A DNA stretch of 28,529 nucleotides, from assembly GCA_964383905.1 (NCBI GenBank), contig CAYLJO010000060.1, positions 1 through 28,529 of the forward strand, read 5' to 3'. Shown in pieces: positions 14,899 to 21,440 of this stretch (the stretch's first letter is position 1; every line of letters begins with the position of its first letter). The position numbers and the translations under genes were made by a program. A model generated the notes under the pieces. The model was not told where the DNA came from. It saw nothing but the letters and a program-made list of their open reading frames with translations, and ran no database searches. The DNA is from CAYLJO01 sp964383905. Its GTDB lineage: Bacteria > Acidobacteriota > Blastocatellia > Pyrinomonadales > Pyrinomonadaceae.

Positions 14899-15573
14899 CT
14901 AAACATTTTTAGTTAACCATAGCACATCAATATTTTGGACAATACGCCGTGTGTTCTCATCAAATCCAAAGTTCGGCAGCCGTTCTAGTGTGTTGCTAGC
15001 GAACGACTGCCTCTGATATGAGAGATTTCGGTCGTTCGGAGGTACCCATACTGAGCATCCTTCCGCCCTCCCAAGTTGGATCAGTGCCCATTGAATCTTC
15101 ACGTGGATGCGATCAAGCTTTTCAGTTTCTGGAGCACGGTCGTTTATCTCGGAATCGTTGCGCTTTTGCTTGGGTAATGCATTGAGAAATCTAGTCACAT
15201 TCAGCTTTGGATATTTCGTCGTTTGTAATATGTAGGCACCATTCTCATAGAAAATGGCGATTCGACGAGTCGTTACTCCCTGCATCCATTCAATGACGAG
15301 AGAGCGCGGTAGAACAAGAATGTTATCTACCGAACCACATACGAGCAGCACGTAATCGCCGAGATCCGTTTCTGGATATGAGAAATTAGGTTCTACAACT
15401 TCTCGTGATAGACCAAAGAAGTATTTGTGGCCACCAAGCAACTTTGAATAGTTTATCGAGCAGGCTAGGTTTGACCCAAATTTTAACAGTCTGCTGCGGC
15501 CAAACGCTACCGCCTTTCCATATCGTCGTTGTAGTAAGACAATTAAATCTTCAACTATAAGAGGCGCGTTCAT
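14899..15573 (-). CDS. Nuclease-like protein, apparently truncated before its catalytic Glu
   Basis: About 224 residues from the ATG at 15573 (a GTG at 15603 is possible). The N-terminal half (SKLLGGHKYFFGLSR, DYVLLVCGSVDNILVLPRS) looks like an accessory domain. The C-terminal half (IQWALIQLGRAEGCSVWVPP, NDRNLSY, LPNFGFDENTRR, IDVLWL) resembles what I remember of PD-(D/E)XK-like proteins that continue after IDVLWL into an AFEIE-type strand holding the next acidic residues. Here a TAG comes four codons after IDVLWL, and no other frame downstream restores that strand, so the active site is probably incomplete. It overlaps the upstream zinc-ribbon gene by 23 nt. No obvious ribosome site, suggesting coupled translation. 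The family assignment is from memory and moderate in certainty. Confidence 0.6.
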   Translation of the reverse strand: MNAPLIVEDLIVLLQRRYGKAVAFGRSRLLKFGSNLACSINYSKLLGGHKYFFGLSREVVEPNFSYPETDLGDYVLLVCGSVDNILVLPRSLVIEWMQGVTTRRIAIFYENGAYILQTTKYPKLNVTRFLNALPKQKRNDSEINDRAPETEKLDRIHVKIQWALIQLGRAEGCSVWVPPNDRNLSYQRQSFASNTLERLPNFGFDENTRRIVQNIDVLWLTKNV

Positions 15574-15784
15574 TCGTATAAGGGTTAAATTTGAGGATTT
15601 CACCGCAGTTGTAGCATTCGTAGCGATTCGGTATGCCGACGAGGAGCCGTAGGTAGTTTAGATTACCATCTACTAAGTGTGACTCGTACTCCATTATCTC
15701 TATAAAGCGATCCTTATTATTACATGCCGGGCATTCCAGTCTCTTAAATGGTTCTATACATTTTGATGCTCTCTCTTTTGCCAT
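15551..15784 (-). CDS. Small two-CxxC zinc-ribbon protein in the AT-rich island
   Basis: From the ATG at 15784 (AGGG about 9 nt upstream) the product is 77 residues with Cys18/Cys21 (ECPAC) and Cys57/Cys60 (ECYNC), a probable zinc ribbon. The loop between them is unusually long and hydrophobic (VDGNLNYLRLLVGIPN). A longer form starting at 15841 is possible. It is the first gene of a two-gene, overlapping minus-strand pair. Such partners often bind nucleic acid or a partner protein; here that is only inference. Confidence 0.65.
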   Translation of the reverse strand: MAKERASKCIEPFKRLECPACNNKDRFIEIMEYESHLVDGNLNYLRLLVGIPNRYECYNCGEILKFNPYTNERASYS

Positions 15785-15915
15785 AGTGTTAGACCCTGCA
15801 AGTACGTGAGATTCTGTCAAAAGTTTATAAGCAAAGTACATTTAAAACAATTGCCAGCGGTTGTAATGGGGGCTATTGGTAATAGCTTACTTGGGGGGAA
15901 CTCTCTTGCAAGACA

Positions 15916-15944
15916 TTGCTATTTGCCATCCCCGCGGCTACTGT
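15916..15944 (+). promoter_or_regulatory. Possible promoter of the aminotransferase gene
   Basis: TTGCTA (15916-15921) and TACTGT (15939-15944) are 17 bp apart, about 60 bp before the ATG at 16004. Both boxes deviate from consensus, so this is tentative. Confidence 0.35.
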
Positions 15945-16003
15945 GAGAGCATCATACTCTGTTCGCCTTAAAATTTCCTAAATTCAGATGAGGGCCAAAG
16001 CGC

Positions 16004-17200
16004 ATGACATCAACTGTCCCTTCCCTGCGTTACGTCTCGCACAAGGCGACTCTTTTTACCGAGTCGGTGATCCGTGAGATGACGCGCGAAGCGCTCAAGC
16101 ATGGGGCCGTCAATCTTTCGCAAGGTTTTCCTGACTTCGCCGCGCCCGAAGAGATCAAGCGCGTGGCGATGCGGGCCATCGCCGACGATATCAATCAATA
16201 TGCGATCACCTGGGGAGCGCGCGATTTCCGCGAGGCGATTGCGCGCAAGACGAAATGGTATCTCGGACTGGAGGTCGATCCCGAGACGGAGATCACGGTC
16301 ACGTGCGGCTCCACCGAAGGCATGATTGCGGCGATGATGGCGACGGTTGATCCCGGCGAGGAAGTTATCGTCTTCGAGCCGTTTTATGAGAACTACGCGC
16401 CCGACGCCATCCTGTCCGACGCGCGTCCTCACTATGTTCCACTTCGCGCGCCCGACTGGAGTTTTGATCGCGAAGAGTTGCGGGCCGCTTTCAACCGGAA
16501 GACGAAGGCGATCATCATCTGCAACCCGAATAACCCGACGGGCAAAGTCTTCACGCGCGGCGAGCTCGAATTCATCGCCGCGCTCTGCCAGGAGCATGAC
16601 GCGCTGTGCTTCACCGATGAAATCTACGAGCACATCATTTACCCGGGCGAAGCGAGAGACGTGGAACACATCTCGATGGCCCAATTCGAAGGTATGCGCG
16701 AGCGCACTGTCGTCGTCAACTCGATGTCTAAGACGTATTCGGTGACGGGCTGGCGCGTCGGCTACTGCATCGCCCCACCCCAGATCACCGGCGCGATACG
16801 CAAGGTTCACGACTTTCTCACCGTCGGCGCTGCCGCCCCGCTGCAGGCGGCGGGCGCTTACGCGCTCTCCCTTCCGCCAGACTACTACGAAGGGCTTCAG
16901 GCCGATTATCGGGCGCGACGCGACCTTCTTCTGCCCGCCCTCCGGAAATCGGGCTTTGACACCTTCACTCCCGACGGCGCTTACTACGTCATGACGGACA
17001 TTAGCCGCTTCGGCTTCAAATCGGATGTCGAATTTACGCGCCACCTGATACGCGAGGTCGGCGTTGCGTGCGTGCCCGGCTCCAGCTTTTACAGTCGCCC
17101 GGAGCGCGGCGCGCAACAGGTGCGTTTCTGTTTCTGCAAGAAGGACGAAACATTGTTACTGGCTGCCGAACGCTTAAACAAGCTGGCATCCTTGATATGA
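16004..17200 (+). CDS. Class I/II PLP-dependent aminotransferase
   Basis: A 398-residue fold-type I aminotransferase with the PLP Schiff-base Lys243 in SMSKTYSVTGWRVGY. It has the NPNNPTGK loop (residues near 173), the DEIYEHIIY Asp/Tyr pair and the C-terminal QVRFCFCK Arg that binds the carboxylate. The opening (VNLSQGFPDFAAPEEI, INQYAITWG) is typical of the kynurenine/methionine aminotransferase-like branch, which often takes aromatic or sulphur amino acids; the exact donor cannot be told. GAGGG lies about 9 nt before the ATG. It sits alone between the AT-rich island and minus-strand genes. Confidence 0.93.
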   Translation: MTSTVPSLRYVSHKATLFTESVIREMTREALKHGAVNLSQGFPDFAAPEEIKRVAMRAIADDINQYAITWGARDFREAIARKTKWYLGLEVDPETEITVTCGSTEGMIAAMMATVDPGEEVIVFEPFYENYAPDAILSDARPHYVPLRAPDWSFDREELRAAFNRKTKAIIICNPNNPTGKVFTRGELEFIAALCQEHDALCFTDEIYEHIIYPGEARDVEHISMAQFEGMRERTVVVNSMSKTYSVTGWRVGYCIAPPQITGAIRKVHDFLTVGAAAPLQAAGAYALSLPPDYYEGLQADYRARRDLLLPALRKSGFDTFTPDGAYYVMTDISRFGFKSDVEFTRHLIREVGVACVPGSSFYSRPERGAQQVRFCFCKKDETLLLAAERLNKLASLI

Positions 17201-17216
17201 ATCGCGGCTTGAGCAT

Positions 17217-17245
17217 AAAAAAGGGCGGGCCATGACGGCCTCCCC
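17217..17245 (-). terminator. Intrinsic terminator for the minus-strand small gene
   Basis: Reading the minus strand, a GC-rich stem (GGGGAGGCC and GGCCCGCCC around a five-base loop, with one internal imperfection) is followed directly by six T. It lies about 30 nt past the stop of the 17277-17522 gene and just beyond the end of the convergent aminotransferase gene. Confidence 0.7.
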
Positions 17246-17276
17246 GGATGGTGTCCTCTTTTGGTCACAGAGGGGC

Positions 17277-17522
17277 TCAGTCTGAACACTCAAAGCCTTG
17301 GGAAAAGTCGTAACTTTTTCCCGTGTCCACCAGGTCTTCGACCACCCATTCATCCGTCATCCAAGGTTGTATTCGTCCCGCACTGGTGATAAGAAAACGG
17401 GGCGGATGAGATGCGTCATCGTTGCAAGGGTAGAGGAAATACCTGCCATGACCGGCACTGCGCGCCACATAGACGTTACCGTCAGGCAGTGTGTAGATAC
17501 CTTGCTCTCTAAGTTCCTTCAT
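17277..17522 (-). CDS. Small conserved hypothetical protein
   Basis: An 81-residue product starting MKELREQGIYTLPDGNVYVA, with a beta-rich pattern and conserved-looking aromatic residues (GRYFLYP, ITSAGRIQPW, LVDTGKSYDF). I have seen similar small proteins with the 'GIY...PDG...Y' start and 'L.DTG' end in Acidobacteriota, without known function. It has no signal peptide or TM segment. There is no clear Shine-Dalgarno before the ATG at 17522, but the strong terminator positioned just after its stop supports it as a real gene. Confidence 0.6.
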   Translation of the reverse strand: MKELREQGIYTLPDGNVYVARSAGHGRYFLYPCNDDASHPPRFLITSAGRIQPWMTDEWVVEDLVDTGKSYDFSQGFECSD

Positions 17523-17633
17523 ATGCTGTGAGGCGAGGAGTAAAAGTTACATTCAGCGAAAAGGCTCAACGCGATTGTACATCTCTCTGCGGCTCGGGCT
17601 CAAACCCTGATGACGCTAATTGGCCCTACCCAT

Positions 17634-18614
17634 TCAATCGCCCGTTTGACCCTTGCCATAATCTATGGCCCACCGCCCGGACGGGTTGTGTTGATTCCTG
17701 CGGTAGAAGGTGAATCCAAACCACAGGCCGTAGAAGAAGACGAGCATGGTGGCCGCTAACGTTATGGCGAAGGGTGAAGATTCTGTCACCTTGCGAACCA
17801 CGACAAAAAAATCGCCGCAAATCCCCAGGGCCAGCGGGACCATCGCGACGAGCAACATCCGGCTGGCAAAGCGATGAAAGTGCTCCGTCTCCTCACCCTT
17901 TTCCACGATCCGATGATACGCGGCAGGCGTCATGAGGAATATGACGCTTAAAGTAACAAAGGTGAGGCTCGCCAGATGCACATACTTTGACGAGGCCGGT
18001 AACTTCTCAAAGCCTTCAACGAGCATGCCGGCGAATTGAAAGCCCAGTAACGCCTGGGCGCCGGGCAGCACCATCCTACTTTCGGTCAGCACTTGTTGGA
18101 TCTTATCTTTCACCTTTGTCCCGCCAGATTTTGACTCTTCCTTTTCATCTTCCATCGCCTGTCTCTCCTTTATCTCAGGCTCACGCTCACTCTTCCTCAT
18201 CATTTCCAGCCCGTACCAGAAAAAGAGCGCGACGAGGATCGCCGCGACGCCCGCAGTCACTCCCGGGATGCGACCCATCAGCTTCTCTGTGGCAATGTAG
18301 AAGTCAATGCCGAGTCCGAGCGCAAAAGGCAACAGTGCTAGATCCAATACTCTGGTCGTGAAACGGTGGACGTCTTCGGTGTCTTCGCCTTCCTCGACGA
18401 TGCGGTGATACGCGCCCGGCGACATCAGCAGGGCGATCGCGAGCAGCATGAGACCGAGTCCACCCATTTTGAGGTATTGCGAAGAAAGAGGCAGTTGGTC
18501 AAAACCCTTTTCCAGGAACGCACGATACTGAAACCCTAGAAGAATATTCGCGCCGAGTATGAGGATGCGGCCCTCGTCCAGCGCCGTTTTGACCTTATCC
18601 TTCAATTCGGCCAT
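17634..18614 (-). CDS. DUF6328 family membrane protein, internally duplicated
   Basis: A 326-residue integral membrane protein of two tandem copies of a DUF6328-like module, at about residues 2-140 and 165-310. Each copy has an amphipathic start, an LLGFQ motif, a segment ending MSPGAYHRIVEEGE or MTPAAYHRIVEKGE, an HRF..R motif and further hydrophobic helices, giving about eight predicted TM segments. A charged linker (EKEESKSGGTK region) joins them. Function unknown. The ATG at 18614 follows GAGGAG. The gene lies 25 nt after the broken iron permease gene, so the two probably formed one operon. Confidence 0.87.
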   Translation of the reverse strand: MAELKDKVKTALDEGRILILGANILLGFQYRAFLEKGFDQLPLSSQYLKMGGLGLMLLAIALLMSPGAYHRIVEEGEDTEDVHRFTTRVLDLALLPFALGLGIDFYIATEKLMGRIPGVTAGVAAILVALFFWYGLEMMRKSEREPEIKERQAMEDEKEESKSGGTKVKDKIQQVLTESRMVLPGAQALLGFQFAGMLVEGFEKLPASSKYVHLASLTFVTLSVIFLMTPAAYHRIVEKGEETEHFHRFASRMLLVAMVPLALGICGDFFVVVRKVTESSPFAITLAATMLVFFYGLWFGFTFYRRNQHNPSGRWAIDYGKGQTGD

Positions 18615-18639
18615 CTCTCTCTGCTCCTCGGCTCTAAGT

Positions 18640-19068
18640 CTATAACTTCTTCTTGCCCGTAGACTCCTGCCCCTTTAATTCATGCCGGCCCGCCTCACGG
18701 CCGTTTTCGTTGCCATGTCGCGCGTATAAGCGCTTGTACTCTGCCTCCAGCCGAGTCAACTCCTCATCCGAGAGTTTCTCCAGATCGATCATGCTGTTAC
18801 GTGCGCCCTTGGTGGCTTTAATCAGCTCGTCAAGCTTAAGGTGAAGCGCTTTGGCATCACGGTTCTATGTGTTCTGGATGAGGAACACCATCAGGAAAGT
18901 GACGATATTAGTCCAGTCATTGATGACTAAGTGCCAGGTGTCAGAGTAATGGTAGAGCGGCCCGGTCGCGGCCCAGATGATAATCGTCGCAGTTGCGATG
19001 ATGAATGCCCAGGACGAGCCAACAGCTTTGGCCGATTTGCTGGCAAACATTCGGAATAGCTCGTTCAT
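18640..19068 (-). pseudogene. Low-affinity iron permease family gene interrupted by an amber stop
   Basis: From ATG 19068 the frame encodes SWAFIIATATIIIWAATGPL, two TM segments and TNIVTFLMVFLIQNT. It then meets TAG at 18865-18867, where the family (PF04120, Fet4-like) normally has Gln in the IQNTQNRDAKAL motif. The frame continues perfectly past the stop (NRDAKALHLKLDELIKATKG, then a coiled-coil-like EKLSDEELTRLEAEYKRL) to a natural TAG at 18640. A single CAG-to-TAG change explains it. Without readthrough the product is 67 residues, keeping both TM helices but losing the C-terminal helical tail. Pseudogene, recent mutation or assembly error. Confidence 0.8.
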
Positions 19069-19179
19069 AACAGAATGAAGAGTATCGTGTTACTTCGGGG
19101 GCAAGCTCGTGGGAGGAAGAGTTCTAAATAAGGGCAGAATTTTAAAGCGCTTATTGTACCGCAACATCAGATATTTTTC

Positions 19180-19195
19180 TGTACGCTACCGTACA
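19180..19195. promoter_or_regulatory. Perfect dyad TGTACG-CTAC-CGTACA (candidate operator)
   Basis: A 6-bp perfect inverted repeat with a 4-bp centre, in an AT-rich stretch between the divergent iron permease gene and a 38-codon ORF beginning at 19237. Its position and symmetry suggest a protein-binding site controlling one or both directions. The regulator is unknown. Confidence 0.45.
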
Positions 19196-19236
19196 TTATC
19201 AGGTATCAAATCTACCTTTCAAGGATAAGTAGAGCC

Positions 19237-19353
19237 ATGATTACGCCTGGGGAAGAGAAGCTGCCGGCGCATCGGGTGAGCACTGGCAACGATTCGAGTT
19301 TTGCTCATCACCGGCACACCAAAGGCGACTTGAAAATTTCGGGGTACTGGTAA
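19237..19353 (+). CDS. Possible 38-residue small protein
   Basis: ATG 19237 is preceded by AAGGA (about 12 nt upstream) and runs to a TAA at 19351-19353. The peptide is hydrophilic, His-rich in the middle (FAHHRHTKGD) and has no TM segment. It sits after the dyad at 19180 and before another small gene. Coding potential cannot be settled at this length. Confidence 0.3.
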   Translation: MITPGEEKLPAHRVSTGNDSSFAHHRHTKGDLKISGYW

Positions 19354-19401
19354 ATTATTGCTGTTCTGCCGCCCGGCAGTAGACTAAAGGATTGGCACTC
19401 T

Positions 19402-19587
19402 GTGTGGGATGCTAAGCGCCAAACAATCTGGCTGGTGACGGGGCTCGCCCTCGGAACATTTGTTGTCTACATGGACGCGCATGACGAGGCGGGCGTCTTT
19501 GAAGCGGGGGTCTTCGCATTCTGGGAGACGGTGCTGCTGGTTATTATCGCCGTCATGCTCTACATTTACTCGCGACAGAAGCAGTGA
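19402..19587 (+). CDS. Small two-TM membrane protein
   Basis: A GTG start at 19402 with AAAGGA about 11 nt upstream gives 61 residues. There are two hydrophobic segments, about 9-24 (IWLVTGLALGTFVVYM) and 39-57 (FWETVLLVIIAVMLYIYS), joined by an acidic loop (DAHDEAGVFEAG), and a basic C-terminus. It resembles many unnamed small inner-membrane proteins. It is convergent with the VWA gene. Confidence 0.55.
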   Translation: MWDAKRQTIWLVTGLALGTFVVYMDAHDEAGVFEAGVFAFWETVLLVIIAVMLYIYSRQKQ

Positions 19588-19609
19588 GGAATGATCAATA
19601 AGGCGACGG

Positions 19610-19638
19610 GTGTTGGATTAAAACTTGTAACCCAACAC
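19610..19638. terminator. Hairpin between convergent genes (possible terminator)
   Basis: GTGTTGG (19610-19616) and CCAACAC (19632-19638) form a 7-bp perfect stem with a 15-nt loop, between a plus-strand small gene and the end of the minus-strand VWA gene. There is no strong T-tract, so function as a terminator is only suggested by position. Confidence 0.35.
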
Positions 19639-19640
19639 TT

Positions 19641-20594
19641 CTATTGCGGCGGCTGAAATGTTTTGAAGCGAACGTTGATGCCGGGCTCGGCGACGACGAG
19701 CACGCGGCGCGCTTCTTCGTAGGAGACATTGGTAGGCACGTATGAGAGCACGTAGCGATTCTTACGCAGCTCGTCGCAGATAGCTTTCGCCGCTTCGCGC
19801 GGCTCATTGATCGGAAAGATGCGGCCCCCCGTGCCCTCTGCCAGCCTGTCAATAACCTGCGTCGGTTTTGGCTGGTCGCGGCGCAGGGCTCCGCCCGTAC
19901 GGTCAGGCGCCTGGATGGCATAGACCGTAATGTCTTGCGATTGCAGGTCGGAAAGTAGTTCGTTGAAGCTCGTCTTGCTTCCGCGATCCAGCCCGTCGCT
20001 GATGACAACAACAACACGCTTCTGGGCGCCGGCAGAGAGCGGGCGGAGGGCCTGATCCGAGACGGCTTTCAAGGCGTCGAACAGATGCGGCTGTCCCTTC
20101 TTGCGAAAGCTCTTGAGCGAAGCCTCGATCTTCTTCGCGTCGTCAGTCCAGTCGGCGACAATTTCGGCTTGCTCGTCGTAACCGACAATGAGCAGCTTGT
20201 CGCCTTCATAAATCTCGTAAGCGAACTCGCGCGCGGCCGTCTCCAATTTCTGCACGTCGGCCCGGATGGTGAGCGAATTATCAACGAGTAAGACGATTCG
20301 CGACGGGGAAGGATCGGGCGAGAAATTCCTGATGCTTTGCTCAATTCCATTATCGTAGAGCGCGATCTGTTTGATCGTGATCGGATCGTTCCTATTGTCC
20401 TCGCGCTTGGCGGTGATACTGAGCAGTTTGGCGGTCTCTTTGGCAGCCCCCGGATGCCGGCCGGCCTGTCCAGGCGTAATTAAACAAAAGGTAAAAGGTA
20501 AAAGTAAAAGGGCAAAAGTAAGGCGGCAGCCCCATTTAATTAAATTCTGGCTTCCCGGAACTTTTGCCTTTTCTATTGAGTGAGGCGCGCGCAT
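19641..20594 (-). CDS. Secreted VWA-domain protein (VWFA-related acidobacterial type)
   Basis: A roughly 317-residue secreted protein with a von Willebrand factor A fold. An N-terminal hydrophobic segment (FALLLLPFTFCLIT, about 27-40) acts as signal peptide. A short beta domain precedes the VWA domain, whose metal site is recognisable as Asp105-Ser107-Thr109 (VDNSLT, a variant of DxSxS) and Asp200 (ISDGLD). Such proteins in Acidobacteriota are numerous and mostly uncharacterised. I choose ATG 20594, because the longer frame up to 20783 would overlap the FmdB gene with a purely basic, non-family peptide. It follows the FmdB gene by about 28 nt, probably in one transcript. The signal-peptide codons fall on a simple-sequence repeat. 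Confidence 0.85.
   Translation of the reverse strand: MRAPHSIEKAKVPGSQNLIKWGCRLTFALLLLPFTFCLITPGQAGRHPGAAKETAKLLSITAKREDNRNDPITIKQIALYDNGIEQSIRNFSPDPSPSRIVLLVDNSLTIRADVQKLETAAREFAYEIYEGDKLLIVGYDEQAEIVADWTDDAKKIEASLKSFRKKGQPHLFDALKAVSDQALRPLSAGAQKRVVVVISDGLDRGSKTSFNELLSDLQSQDITVYAIQAPDRTGGALRRDQPKPTQVIDRLAEGTGGRIFPINEPREAAKAICDELRKNRYVLSYVPTNVSYEEARRVLVVAEPGINVRFKTFQPPQ
20485..20522. repeat. Simple repeat (AAAAGGTAAAAGG type) within the VWA signal-peptide codons
   Basis: The plus strand shows near-tandem AAAAGGTAAAAGGTAAAAG units. On the coding (minus) strand this is a CTTTTACCTTTT tract that reads as the hydrophobic Leu/Pro/Phe core of the VWA signal peptide. Pyrimidine tracts of the same flavour also occur in intergenic DNA at about 5775-5812 and 8725-8748. 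Confidence 0.5.
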
Positions 20595-20622
20595 AGTGCC
20601 GATAGGCGATAAAGTAAATGCG

Positions 20623-20952
20623 TCAGTCACTGCTCGCGGCGTCGCTTGACGAAACAGGTTTTGCCGTCTCGGTCTTCTTAGCGGCAGGTGTTTCTTTTGC
20701 CGCCGCCTTGTCGCTTGCCGCCCCGGAAGTCTCTTTCGCCGAGCCCTTCTTCTCTTCTCCGGCATCCCCCTTTTTGCCGGCATAATCGGTCACGTACCAG
20801 CCCGACCCCTTGAATTGAAAGCTTGTCGGCGACCACTGTTTTTCCAGGCGGCCGCCGCACTTACGACATTTTGTCAGGGGTTTGTCCGTTATCTTCTGCA
20901 GGATTTCAACATGCGCGTTGCACTTCCGGCATTCATACTCGTAGATGGGCAT
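20623..20952 (-). CDS. FmdB family zinc ribbon protein
   Basis: A 109-residue protein beginning MPIYEYECRKCNAHVEILQK, with the FmdB zinc ribbon Cys8, Cys11, Cys29 and Cys32. The family is widespread and named from a formamidase operon regulator; its general role is unsettled. After about residue 60 the sequence becomes a low-complexity Lys/Ala/Glu/Ser tail (KKGDAGEEKKGSAKETSG and on), likely disordered. It is the first gene before the VWA gene on this strand. Confidence 0.92.
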   Translation of the reverse strand: MPIYEYECRKCNAHVEILQKITDKPLTKCRKCGGRLEKQWSPTSFQFKGSGWYVTDYAGKKGDAGEEKKGSAKETSGAASDKAAAKETPAAKKTETAKPVSSSDAASSD

Positions 20953-21372
20953 GCGGTCTTTGTCTCCGAATGTCTCTGAAAAATTTCACGCGAGCAAATT
21001 ATACGAAGTGATCGCGCCGCCCGCAACCGCGTCGTATATTTAGATGCGCAAGCCGCAAAATTGTTTGTGGCGCGTCGTAGCCTCGGTAAATATTTTATTT
21101 AAGTTATGGCCTTTTTGTAATCATTCAATACGCTACATGGCCTCGAAGGGCGTTTAAACATCGCTCATGATGAACGATTGTGGCCCCAACCTTTGCGCCT
21201 ACAAAACTTAAGGCCGGACGGATTAAATACGTACAAAAAAAGGACTTAGCTGCATAAATTTAGTTCGTCATAAGCAACCGACAACACACTTTTTCCATCT
21301 TATCTCACGGTTTCGATGAACTGCTCTTTGTAAGCCTCGTAAGTCGAATCCGCCATGCGCAGCCCCCCGGAA
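20953..21372. other. Long intergenic region between divergent FmdB and transglycosylase genes
   Basis: About 420 bp with AT-rich patches (TAAATATTTTATTTAAG near 21091-21107). No protein family was found in either strand. A minus-strand frame of only 18 codons (21300-21356) is too short to claim. It probably holds promoters for both flanking genes; no box pair is clear enough to call. Confidence 0.5.
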
Positions 21373-21418
21373 GTTCTGCGAAAGCAGAACGGTCGCCCTT
21401 GATGGCCCCCCGGCCATC
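21373..21418 (+). promoter_or_regulatory. Tandem perfect hairpins in the transglycosylase leader
   Basis: Two hairpins follow each other: GTTCTGC-GAAA-GCAGAAC (21373-21390, GNRA tetraloop) and GATGGCC-CCCC-GGCCATC (21401-21418). Each has a perfect 7-bp stem. The second ends about 10 nt before the GGAGA ribosome site of the ATG at 21441. GNRA-capped stems are typical of structured RNAs, so this may be a regulatory leader or a small RNA. The sequence does not match c-di-GMP-I, ydaO, glycine or SRP RNA cores that I know. Alternatively it is a dispersed palindromic DNA repeat. Confidence 0.5.
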
Positions 21419-21440
21419 GCTCACATGGAGAACGGATCAG

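Larger units (their letters stand above)
14860..15960. other. AT-richer island (probable horizontally acquired segment)
   Basis: Base composition drops visibly here, close to even AT/GC, against the GC-rich flanks. The codons of the two genes inside are correspondingly AT-rich (frequent AAT, TTA, TAT). The segment lies between a plus-strand TPR gene and a plus-strand aminotransferase, with both its genes on the minus strand. I see no flanking direct repeats, tRNA or integrase, so the mode of entry is unknown. Confidence 0.6.

Noticed and set aside
16010..17116. A 368-codon minus-strand frame opposite the aminotransferase gene
   Set aside because: It is antisense to an unambiguous aminotransferase; long antisense frames are expected at this GC content, and the peptide shows no family motif.
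21180..21196. A possible sigma-54 -24/-12 promoter (TGGCCCC...TTTGC)
   Set aside because: The spacing between the GG and GC elements is one base too long, and the boxes are otherwise weak.
21300..21356. An 18-codon minus-strand ORF (MADSTYEAYKEQFIETVR)
   Set aside because: Its composition is protein-like but it is too short to support without conservation; it may be a remnant of a longer lost gene.
21330..21440. A known riboswitch (c-di-GMP-I, ydaO c-di-AMP, glycine) or SRP RNA in the transglycosylase leader
   Set aside because: The conserved cores of these classes as I know them are absent on both strands; only the two hairpins are supported.
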